Below are positions 43,231 to 50,684 of a stretch of 62,688 nt of DNA, piece by piece. Below the pieces are notes generated by a model. That model saw nothing but the letters and a program-made list of their open reading frames with translations. It made no database searches and was not told where the DNA came from. Origin of the DNA: Chthoniobacteraceae bacterium (GTDB taxonomy: Bacteria; Verrucomicrobiota; Verrucomicrobiia; Chthoniobacterales; Chthoniobacteraceae); the NCBI GenBank assembly GCA_947479475.1, contig CANJZW010000014.1, forward strand, positions 1-62,688, written 5' to 3'. The position numbers and the translations under genes were made by a program. Position 1 is the first letter of the stretch; the number at the start of each line of letters is the position of its first letter.

Positions 43231-46065
43231 ATGAATTTTAAGAAGTTTGTTAGAAAGCTAAATTCCCATCTCAGGCAGGCGAGGAAATACCGCACTCCTG
43301 TCATTGTTCTCATTTCGCTGGCGGTGATCGGCCTTTTTCGGGTGCCCCAAGTGCGAGATTCAGAGGCGCTCAAAAAATTTGAAGGACAGGCGATCGACAA
43401 GCGGTTCCTCATTCGGAACGAAAACGCTCCCCTCAAGCAACATCCGCAAATTGAACTTGTGGGGATTACCACCCAGTCTTTGGACCAGGGGCTTCTTGCC
43501 CCGCTCCTGGAAGAAGCCCAGAACGCCGAGGAGGAGAGAATTTTGAAGGGCAAGCCTGCATCTGCCCCAGCGCCTCAAGCCCCGAAGGCACCCGCACCTG
43601 CACCTGCACCGGCGGTTGAAGCCCCGAAGGCGCCTGCACCTGCCCCGGCGGTTGAAGCCCCGAAGGCGCCTGCACCCGCACCGGCGGTTGAAGCCCCGAA
43701 GGCGCCTGCACCCGCACCGGCGGTTGAAGCCCCGAAGGCGCCTGCACCCGCACCGGCGCCTGAAGCACCGAAGGCCCCTGCACCAGAGGCAGAGCCGTCC
43801 AAGAGTCCGGGATCAGCCTCGGCGTCTGAGCCGATTTTGGGTTCGCTTGAATTGTCTAAAGTTCCACAGGCTCCTGTTTCAGAGGGGGCGACTGCTGAGC
43901 CTGCAGTGGCGAAGTCTGCTGCGACCGGGGATGTGGCCGCGGCGCCGGCGACCCGGAATTACAGCGAGGCCTTGAAGCTGATGGCGAAGGGTTCGTGGCC
44001 CTTCCCTCGGGCCGTCTACTCGTATGCATTGGAGCGGCTGTTTGAACTGGGCGCAAAGACGATCGCCATCGACATTTTGTACGTTTCCGACCGCAAGGAC
44101 GACTCGGATCCGAGGATTCTTGCGGCGATGGACCGGTTGGAGGCCATGCAGCAGGCTTACGGGATTTCGGATGAACTTCTCGAGAAGGTCGAAGCGGAGT
44201 TGGACGAAAACTTTGAGATTGCCCCGGCAATGTTGCTGGCGCTGCAGCGCCTGGAGGCAGCCAAGAGCAAGTTGGGGGCGGCCCCCGAGCTTTTTGCGCG
44301 CATCAAGTCGCTACTGGAGAGGGAGGGTAAAAAAATCCGCGAAGGGGATGAGGTGTTTGCCGAGACTCTGGAGCGGCACCGCGGCAAAATCGTGCTGGCC
44401 TTTTCAAACAACAAAACCCTGGATGATAACGGCAAGGAGACGATTCAGTTCCTACGTCCCAATCCGACGCTCACAAAGGCCCTTGGAGAAGATGGTCTTG
44501 GGTACGCTTTCTTCCAACCAGACGCCGACGCCGTGGTGCGTCGGGTGGACACGACGACTTCCCAGTTCAAAGAAAGCAACAAGGCCTTTTTGCAGACTGG
44601 GCCTGACGACTGGTTGAAGTTCTCCGCGCTGGCAGTGTCAAAGTTTGCCTCGCGCAAAATTGAGCCGCAGCACGAGATCATCAACTATCGCGGGGCGGCT
44701 GGGACCTTTGAAGTTCTGCCGATTGAGGAGCTTTTCAGCGATCGGCTTCTGAAGGAAGATCCCCGTTATCAGGGTGGGAACCGGTTTAAGGACAAGCTGG
44801 TTTTCCTGGGGCCGATTTCAGAGACTTTTCACGACGAACATCGCACCCCGCTGGGCACCCAGCCCGGGGTGGAAATTCACGCGCATTACGCCGGGTCGCT
44901 TTTGGACAATATTCCAATCACCGAGTACCCGAAGGAGAGGGAGATCTGGCTGGTGGTCGGGGCTGTGCTGGTGGCTGCGATCCTGTTGCTCACGTTTGAG
45001 AGCCTGCCCAAGCGCGTCGGGTTTGCTGGCTTTGCGATCGGCGGGTTTGGGTATGCCTCCTACATTCTGTTTAGGGACCATCACCTAATGCTGCCGGTGG
45101 TTTCGCCTTTGATTGCGATCGGATTGGTGGGCGGCATCATCACGGCCTTTGACTTTGCGATCGAACAGTTGGAGAAGGCGCATGTTCGCGGGGTTTTGGA
45201 TAAGTACGTCTCCAGCAACGTTGCCAGCATGGTGATGAATCAGGGGGATTCCTTTGACCAGGCTCTGCGCGGGGAAAACAAGGCCGTGAGTGTTCTTTTC
45301 TCCGACATCCGCGGGTTCACTTCTCTCTCAGAGTCCCGCAGTCCAGAAATGCTGGTGGCCCAGTTGAACGAGTATTTCATGCAGATGGTGGACCGGGTAC
45401 TAGGCCAGGGTGGAACGCTCCAGAAATTCATCGGTGACGCCATCATGGCGGTATGGGGTGATACGCATTCGATGGGAATCAACGTGGACTGTCTAGGGGC
45501 GGTTCGCGCGGCATTGAAGATGCGGGTGGCCTTGCACGAATTAAACCAGGGCTGGGCTACGAATCCAGACCGGGAGGAGCTGCATATCGGCGTGGGGATC
45601 AATCACGGGCACGTGGTGGTAGGTGAGTTGGGGCACCCCCAGCGGATGGAGTTCACGTGTTTGGGTGATGGGGTCAACCTCGCGGCCCGTTTGGAAAGCG
45701 CCACGAAACAGTTCGGCGTGGATATTCTCGTGGCCTCTGAAGCGGAGAAAATCACGCGCGATCAGGTGGTGTATCGGCGCGTGGACCTGGCCGTTTTCAA
45801 AGGCAAGACACAGCCCATTCAGGTGTTTACCCCGCTTGGTGAGGTTGGAATGGATGTGCCGGCCTGGCTTGCAACGTACCACGCGGCTCTCGACCTCTTC
45901 CATGAGCGGAAGTTTACGGAAGCCAAGGGGGCGTTTGCCGCAGTCGATACGGAAATGGGGGGCGACGACTATCTCTGTAAAATGTACCAGAAACGCTGCG
46001 ACCACTATCTGGCGGAGCCGCCCGCAGCGGAGTGGGACGGATCCTGGACGTTGACTGAAAAATAA
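43231..46065 (+). CDS. CHASE2-domain adenylate cyclase with Pro-rich insert
   Basis: A 944-residue membrane cyclase. A first helix (about 22-38) leads to a large extracytoplasmic CHASE2 sensor; its parts are IELVGITTQSLDQ (74-86) and WPFPRAVYSYALERLFELGAKTIAIDILY (256-284), split by a Pro/Ala-rich repeat region from about 111. Another ~85-residue helical insert follows. Three closely spaced helices (about 570-645) precede a class III cyclase domain: VLFSDIRGFTSLSES (metal Asp about 692), QKFIGDAIMAVWG (Lys 732, Asp 736) and FTCLGDGVNLAARLES with the Asn/Arg pair. All catalytic residues seem present and the lysine favours ATP, so cAMP is the expected product. SD-like agagg lies four bases before the ATG. 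A terminator follows the gene. Confidence 0.92.
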   Translation: MNFKKFVRKLNSHLRQARKYRTPVIVLISLAVIGLFRVPQVRDSEALKKFEGQAIDKRFLIRNENAPLKQHPQIELVGITTQSLDQGLLAPLLEEAQNAEEERILKGKPASAPAPQAPKAPAPAPAPAVEAPKAPAPAPAVEAPKAPAPAPAVEAPKAPAPAPAVEAPKAPAPAPAPEAPKAPAPEAEPSKSPGSASASEPILGSLELSKVPQAPVSEGATAEPAVAKSAATGDVAAAPATRNYSEALKLMAKGSWPFPRAVYSYALERLFELGAKTIAIDILYVSDRKDDSDPRILAAMDRLEAMQQAYGISDELLEKVEAELDENFEIAPAMLLALQRLEAAKSKLGAAPELFARIKSLLEREGKKIREGDEVFAETLERHRGKIVLAFSNNKTLDDNGKETIQFLRPNPTLTKALGEDGLGYAFFQPDADAVVRRVDTTTSQFKESNKAFLQTGPDDWLKFSALAVSKFASRKIEPQHEIINYRGAAGTFEVLPIEELFSDRLLKEDPRYQGGNRFKDKLVFLGPISETFHDEHRTPLGTQPGVEIHAHYAGSLLDNIPITEYPKEREIWLVVGAVLVAAILLLTFESLPKRVGFAGFAIGGFGYASYILFRDHHLMLPVVSPLIAIGLVGGIITAFDFAIEQLEKAHVRGVLDKYVSSNVASMVMNQGDSFDQALRGENKAVSVLFSDIRGFTSLSESRSPEMLVAQLNEYFMQMVDRVLGQGGTLQKFIGDAIMAVWGDTHSMGINVDCLGAVRAALKMRVALHELNQGWATNPDREELHIGVGINHGHVVVGELGHPQRMEFTCLGDGVNLAARLESATKQFGVDILVASEAEKITRDQVVYRRVDLAVFKGKTQPIQVFTPLGEVGMDVPAWLATYHAALDLFHERKFTEAKGAFAAVDTEMGGDDYLCKMYQKRCDHYLAEPPAAEWDGSWTLTEK
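43615..43758 (+). repeat. 36-bp coding tandem repeat in the cyclase gene
   Basis: Four in-register 36-bp units begin at 43615, 43651, 43687 and 43723, each encoding VEAPKAPAPAPA; diverged units lie on both sides (about 43565-43614 and 43759-43795). The last two units are nearly identical, so recent copy-number change by whole units, which keeps the frame, is likely. Confidence 0.9.
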
Positions 46066-46076
46066 TACTTTGGGGT

Positions 46077-46113
46077 CCCGCCGAGATCTTGCTCTCGGCG
46101 GGCCTCGTTTTGT
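46077..46113 (+). terminator. Rho-independent terminator after the cyclase gene
   Basis: A perfect 10-bp stem, cccgccgaga (46077-46086) and tctcggcggg (46093-46102), with a 6-nt loop, followed by a T-rich tract (ttttgttt). It begins 12 bp after the cyclase stop and ends about 12 bp before the next start. Confidence 0.8.
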
Positions 46114-46124
46114 TTCGATTAATT

Positions 46125-47315
46125 ATGGAACTTTCTTCCCTCAGTTTAGAAAGAGCAGTTGCCGGAACCGGGCCAAGCAAAGTGGGTTTGGCTTGCTTCA
46201 CTGTCACGCAGTGCCTCCTGCTGGGAGGCGTTCTTGCCGCACCGGCTTCGCCCCCGGTCAGCGATGTGGCCGTCCGACAGGCGGAATCCCTTAAGCAGAA
46301 GCAGGCTCAAGCTCCTGCCGCCCCCTCGGCGGATGAACCCCCGGAAACGTATCCGGGCGAGAATCAGGATTTGGGGCCGCAGATGTTGCTTAAGAAAAAG
46401 AAAGTCAAGGCGTTGTTTGAGTTCTCGAGCGACACGATGTTTTCGTGGACCTCGAACGCCTTTTCCTCTTCGGTCAATCCTAGGGAGGCGGGGATTGTGG
46501 CCGAGACCTTCTCGCTGGCACTTGCTCCGGAACCGGTGGATTTGGGGCCCGGGAAGGCCGGGGTTAGGGCGGGCTACCGGCACTTGCTCTGGATGTACGA
46601 CGCGGCCAAGGTGGGCCATGCGAGGTCGGTGAACGGCACTGAATATGGATCCCTCAATGGGAGCAATTTTGAAATGTCCACCTTCTTTGTCGGGGCAAAT
46701 TACAGCTTCGCCGAGAATTGGAACGCTTCCTTGGGAGTAGATTTCAACCGGATCATGAACGATGAAAAGCTGGATGCTTCCGGGATTGAAGCGACATTCA
46801 ATGAGGGCAAAGACAGCACGCCCAGCGAGTGGAGCCTCGGCCGGATGATCGATTACAGCAAATGGCAAGAAATCTATTCGGAGTGGAATCCAAACTGGGC
46901 TCTTTTTCGCAATGTGTCCGTGAGTGACAAAATCAATTTGTCAGTCTCTTATTCCGGAAGTTATCACTTTACGACAACGGATCCCGCGCCTACGGGACCT
47001 AGAAGGACGAACCCTGCGGACAAGCTCGACAACGGTGTGACGGTGAGCGTGACCTTTGCGCCCTTGGAAAAGGTGATCGTGCAGCCGAATGTGCGCCTGT
47101 CGCATTCCCTATACACCCAACCGCAGACAACCCAATCCCTTCGGCGAGACCGCGGCGTGACGCCCGGACTGACCGTGATGTATATGCCGTCCCCCCGGGT
47201 CTCTCTCCGCGGGGTGGTGAGCGCTGATTTCCGTCATTGCAACGACCAGGATCTTTCCCCCAACAGCAGCAAGCTGGATGCATCCATCGGGGTTTCCTTG
47301 ACCTTGAAGTTCTAG
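46125..47315 (+). CDS. Predicted outer-membrane beta-barrel protein
   Basis: Starting at MELSSLSLERAV the protein has 396 residues. A hydrophobic stretch (VGLACFTVTQCLLLGGVLAAPAS) serves as signal peptide after a long n-region. A Gln/Ala/Pro linker follows, then regular amphipathic strands with glycines and aromatics (AGVRAGYRHLLWMYD, MSTFFVGANYSFAENWNASLGVDFNRI, INLSVSYSGSYHFTTTDP, VRLSHSLYTQ, VSLRGVVSADFRHCN) and a C-terminal phenylalanine (SIGVSLTLKF), as in outer-membrane proteins inserted by BamA. This suggests a diderm host. The cargo is unknown. The gene follows a strong terminator closely, so it probably depends on read-through or on a start site very near its own ATG. The PQQ-type gene begins 19 nt later. 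Confidence 0.72.
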   Translation: MELSSLSLERAVAGTGPSKVGLACFTVTQCLLLGGVLAAPASPPVSDVAVRQAESLKQKQAQAPAAPSADEPPETYPGENQDLGPQMLLKKKKVKALFEFSSDTMFSWTSNAFSSSVNPREAGIVAETFSLALAPEPVDLGPGKAGVRAGYRHLLWMYDAAKVGHARSVNGTEYGSLNGSNFEMSTFFVGANYSFAENWNASLGVDFNRIMNDEKLDASGIEATFNEGKDSTPSEWSLGRMIDYSKWQEIYSEWNPNWALFRNVSVSDKINLSVSYSGSYHFTTTDPAPTGPRRTNPADKLDNGVTVSVTFAPLEKVIVQPNVRLSHSLYTQPQTTQSLRRDRGVTPGLTVMYMPSPRVSLRGVVSADFRHCNDQDLSPNSSKLDASIGVSLTLKF

Positions 47316-47334
47316 CGTTTTCCAGGGCTCCCCT

Positions 47335-48600
47335 ATGAGGACAACGACAGGCGGCACTTGGGGGAATCCTGTCAACATCCTGATTCGGAAAGCGACTGGG
47401 AGTTTTAGCCTGCTTTGCGCGTGGGTTTGGCTCCTGGGTGGCCTCCCCGCGCTGGCCGCCGATTGGACCCACTACCGAGGGCCCGCGGGAAACGGGGTGT
47501 CTGCGGAGGCTTTCAATCCCCCGCCGGGACGCGATTTTGGCGTCCTCTGGCGTGCCAAGGTGGGGGTGGGTACTTCCTCCTGTGTGCTCGGAGAAGGAAG
47601 ACTTTACACGATGGGCCATGTGGGTGCCATGGACTGGGTTTACTGCCTGGATGCAGCCACAGGGACGCCGGTTTGGAGTTTCCAGCAACCCGTTTCGCTG
47701 GATCCCAACCTTTTCGAGGGAGGGACCCGCTCTACGCCCACTTTGGACGGGACGCGGCTGTTTGCCCTCAGCCACGAGGGACAGGTCGTATGTCTGGACT
47801 CTGCCACGGGGAAACTCCTGTGGCGGCGCCATTTGGTCAGGGATTTTGGGGGCAGGAAGCCGGACTGGGGATTTTCCGGCGCGCCTCTGGTAGACGGCCG
47901 CCGGCTGATTCTGGATGCAGGCGGGGTCGGAAGTTCGACGATCGCGCTCGATGTGGATTCCGGCCAGCTTGTGTGGAAAAGCGGCTCTGAGCCCGCAGGG
48001 TACGCCGCGCCGCTCATCCTGCATCTGGACTCCGTTCGCACACTCGTCGTGCTCAAGGGGGACGTTCTTTTGGGGTTGGATCCGGAGGACGGCCGCGCAC
48101 TCTGGCGTCTCCCTTGGAAGACCAGCTACAACGTGAACGCGGCAACCCCACTCCAAGTGGCCTCGAACCGGTTGCTGATTACCTCCGGATACAACATGGG
48201 GGCGTGTGTGGTTGCGATCGAAGGGGGGCGTCCGCGCGAGGTCTGGAGGAACAAAAACCTGCGCTCGCACATCAATTCTCCCGTGTTTTGGGGAGGCAAC
48301 GTTTTTGGAGTGGACGGGAACACCGGGGGAGGCAATCTCGTCTGCCTGGATCCTGTGACAGGGGCGCGCCGATGGGAGGAAAAAAGTGTCAAAGGTGGCG
48401 CGCTGATGGTGGCAGGAGCCAAGCTCATCCTCGTTTCAGAAAAGGGCGATTTAGTCCTCGCCGACGCGCGAGGTGAAGCGTTTCAGCAGGTCTCCCGGCA
48501 GACGGTACTCACTCAGCGCACGTGGGCCCAGCCAGTCCTCTCCAATGGCCGACTGTATTTGCGCGACAATCAAGGTCATCTGGTGGCTCTGGCTCCATAA
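47335..48600 (+). CDS. Exported PQQ-type beta-propeller protein
   Basis: A 421-residue protein with a signal peptide (FSLLCAWVWLLGGLPALAAD) and mature start DWTHYRGPAGNGVSAE, the W-x-x-[FY]RGP-x-G-x-G opening of verrucomicrobial/planctomycete PQQ-like proteins. Propeller blades recur as VYCLDAATGTPVWSFQ, VVCLDSATGKLLWRRH, TIALDVDSGQLVWKSG, LLGLDPEDGRALWRLPW and LVCLDPVTGARRWEEKS. No dehydrogenase residues or heme site can be seen, so it is likely a binding or assembly propeller (BamB-like fold) and not an enzyme. It sits 19 nt after the barrel gene, so the two may be co-transcribed. An upstream start extension is possible since the n-region is long. Confidence 0.85.
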   Translation: MRTTTGGTWGNPVNILIRKATGSFSLLCAWVWLLGGLPALAADWTHYRGPAGNGVSAEAFNPPPGRDFGVLWRAKVGVGTSSCVLGEGRLYTMGHVGAMDWVYCLDAATGTPVWSFQQPVSLDPNLFEGGTRSTPTLDGTRLFALSHEGQVVCLDSATGKLLWRRHLVRDFGGRKPDWGFSGAPLVDGRRLILDAGGVGSSTIALDVDSGQLVWKSGSEPAGYAAPLILHLDSVRTLVVLKGDVLLGLDPEDGRALWRLPWKTSYNVNAATPLQVASNRLLITSGYNMGACVVAIEGGRPREVWRNKNLRSHINSPVFWGGNVFGVDGNTGGGNLVCLDPVTGARRWEEKSVKGGALMVAGAKLILVSEKGDLVLADARGEAFQQVSRQTVLTQRTWAQPVLSNGRLYLRDNQGHLVALAP

Positions 48601-48680
48601 GCCGACGCGACCGCTCCCACCCAGGCGAGGGCCGTCCGTCCAACCAGCAGGGTGCGGGGCCAGCGGCCCTGTAACTGGAG

Positions 48681-48770
48681 GCCAAGGGAGGCCAAGGGAG
48701 GCCAAGGGAGGCCAAGGGAGGCCAAGGGAGGCCAAGGGAGGCCAAGGGAGGCCAAGGGAGGCCAAGGGAG
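48681..48770. repeat. Nine perfect copies of a 10-bp tandem repeat
   Basis: gccaagggag is repeated nine times without a single change, flanked by partial copies (ggag before, gc after). It fills the convergent gap between the PQQ-type gene and the DUF721 gene, ending six bases before the DUF721 stop. The period is close to one helix turn and not a multiple of three. Confidence 0.95.
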
Positions 48771-48776
48771 GCTTTC

Positions 48777-49136
48777 CTATCCGAGGCGGAAACGAATTTC
48801 CCGCACCGTGGCTTTTCCGAAGCGCTCTTGAAGTTTGGTGAGCAGTGTTTTTTTCCAGACCCGCTCCAATTCAAAGTGCACCGTGGGTTGCAGGACGTGA
48901 ACTGAAAGCACTCCCTGGGTGAGGGTGGCGGGCGCCGCATGCCTTGAGAGGAAATCCCCCACAAGCCCGTGCCAGGCTGCCTTGATTTCATCCTCTCGGA
49001 TCCGCTGGTTTAATCCGAGGCTGCCCAGCAGTTTTTCAACGAGCGGCCCCGGAGCCTTGGCTGTGTCCCGTGGGAAATGTTCCTCAGGCAAGCCTCTCCA
49101 GTCTGCGATGACCTGTGCTTTGAGTCTGGGGTTCAT
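48777..49136 (-). CDS. DUF721 / DciA-like protein
   Basis: A 119-residue protein starting MNPRLKAQVIADWRGLPEE. The core LVEKLLGSLGLNQRIREDEIKAAWHGLVGDFLSRHAAPATLTQGVLSVHVLQPTVHFELERVWKKTLLTKLQERFGKATVREIRFRLG is typical of DUF721: W...VG...A.HT.P..L..G.L.V.V..P....EL......LL..L....G...I..I.FR. The family includes DciA, which helps load the replicative helicase in many bacteria that lack DnaC. The role in this organism is inferred. An upstream in-frame extension to 49226 lacks similarity and I rejected it. Confidence 0.82.
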   Translation of the reverse strand: MNPRLKAQVIADWRGLPEEHFPRDTAKAPGPLVEKLLGSLGLNQRIREDEIKAAWHGLVGDFLSRHAAPATLTQGVLSVHVLQPTVHFELERVWKKTLLTKLQERFGKATVREIRFRLG

Positions 49137-49229
49137 TTCTAAAACGGGCGCCGCTGCCTTTCTGCATCTAGCTCGGGGTAGGGGGCGCTTCCAGCATGGA
49201 GTGGAGTGGAGCGCTTGAACACTCAAACC

Positions 49230-50651
49230 TCAGGCGAGCACTCCGGAAAGCACCTGGCCGTGAACGTCGCTGAGCCTGAAATCCCTGCCGCCAAAGCGGT
49301 AGCTGAGCCTTTCATGGTCCATGCCCAAAAGATGCAACACCGTGGCCCAGAGGTCGTAAACCGTCGCAGGATTTTCCACCGCGTAGTAGCCCAGGTCGTC
49401 GGTGGCTCCGTAGGTAATGCCCCTTTTAAGACCGCCGCCGGCGAGCATCACGCTGAAACCCATCGGATTGTGGTCCCGGCCGTCGGAGCCCTGTGAAAAA
49501 GGGGTGCGTCCAAACTCGCCGGCGAAGATGAGCAGGGTGCGCTCAAAAAGCCCCCGTTGCTTGAGATCCTGAATCAGCGCGGCAACGGGCTGGTCCACCT
49601 GGTGAGCCATCAAACCGTGGCCTTCCTTGATTTTTCCGTGCTGGTCCCATGGGTTGGCGGCGCCCCCCGCGCCGATTCCTACCGACAAACAACTCAACTC
49701 CACAAAACGCACTCCGCGTTCCACCAAACGCCTCGCCACAAGGGCCTGCCGGGCGTAGGCCGCTGTGTATTTGTCGGGCGAATCCAGGCCGTACATTTTT
49801 TTCACCGCCTCGGACTCTCCCTTGATCTCGCAGAGTTCGGGCACGGCGGTTTGCATCCGGTAGGCCGTTTCATAATTAGCGATGGCCGCAGCCACCTTGG
49901 AATCGGGCGCCTCTTTGAGAAAGTCGCTGTCCAAGGCGTTGATGAATCCCAGGCTGGCCCGCTGGCGTTCGTCGGACTCCGTCGGGCTGATGAAGGCGAG
50001 AGGGCTACCCGCGTCGGATTTTAAAATGGACGCCTGATGCTGGGCGGGAAGATAGCCCGAGCTAAACACCCCCACGCCTCCATGGGGCGTGGTTGCCTCG
50101 CCGCTTTGAAGCACGACAAAGGCGGGCAGGTTCCGATTTCCCGAGCCCATTCCATAGCTGACCCACGCGCCGGCGCTGGGGTGACCCATGAAGGGAAAGC
50201 CGGTGTGGAACATGTAGTTGCCCTGGGCGTGTTCGTTCACCTTGGTGCTCATGGAGCGGATGATGGTCAGGTCGTCCGCGCAGCCGGCGATTTGGGGGAA
50301 GAGATCCGTGAGGAGGATGCCCGCCTTTCCGCGGGGGGCGGCCTCCCAGGGACTGGCCATGATGTTGCCATTGTTGTTGAACATCGTGGGCTGTACGGGC
50401 ACGGGCATGGGCTGTCCCTGGCGCTTTGCCAGCTCTGGCTTTGGGTCGAAGGAGTCGACGTGGGAAAAGCCCCCGCTCATGTAGCAGAAAATGACCGAGT
50501 CGACCTTCGGGTTGCGCCGGGGGACCGCGGGGGCATCCGCTGCGAGCGAGGCCGGGGCGGCCTCCGCTAAGAGGTTGCCAAGAGCCAGGGAGCCAAACCC
50601 AAGGGAACAGCGGGCCAGCATGGAGCGGCGGGAGAGGGCTGGAATATTCAT
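49230..50651 (-). CDS. DUF1501 Tat-exported protein
   Basis: A 473-residue protein with a twin-arginine leader: [25 protein letters not shown]. The body has the DUF1501 features: [99 protein letters not shown], and [75 protein letters not shown]. The domain belongs to the alkaline-phosphatase/sulfatase-like superfamily; exact activity is not established. It begins 33 nt after the PSD1 gene stop, and such pairs are nearly universal in Planctomycetes and Verrucomicrobia. Confidence 0.93.
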   Translation of the reverse strand: MNIPALSRRSMLARCSLGFGSLALGNLLAEAAPASLAADAPAVPRRNPKVDSVIFCYMSGGFSHVDSFDPKPELAKRQGQPMPVPVQPTMFNNNGNIMASPWEAAPRGKAGILLTDLFPQIAGCADDLTIIRSMSTKVNEHAQGNYMFHTGFPFMGHPSAGAWVSYGMGSGNRNLPAFVVLQSGEATTPHGGVGVFSSGYLPAQHQASILKSDAGSPLAFISPTESDERQRASLGFINALDSDFLKEAPDSKVAAAIANYETAYRMQTAVPELCEIKGESEAVKKMYGLDSPDKYTAAYARQALVARRLVERGVRFVELSCLSVGIGAGGAANPWDQHGKIKEGHGLMAHQVDQPVAALIQDLKQRGLFERTLLIFAGEFGRTPFSQGSDGRDHNPMGFSVMLAGGGLKRGITYGATDDLGYYAVENPATVYDLWATVLHLLGMDHERLSYRFGGRDFRLSDVHGQVLSGVLA

Positions 50652-50684
50652 GAAAAAAAGCGTGTTGAAGGCTGGCTGGGCGGG

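Noticed and set aside
43575-43802. Gly/Ala-rich minus-strand frame in the repeat of the cyclase gene
   Set aside because: It is only the complement of the Pro/Ala repeat, where all frames stay open because of the 36-bp period.
46999-48270. A 423-codon open frame on the minus strand opposite the barrel and propeller genes
   Set aside because: Arg/Pro/Gly-rich translation without hydrophobic core, spanning two genes that have signal peptides and repeats in the plus strand.
48681-48770. CRISPR array or transposon end
   Set aside because: Units are 10 bp with no spacers and no cas genes or transposase near; it is a simple tandem repeat.
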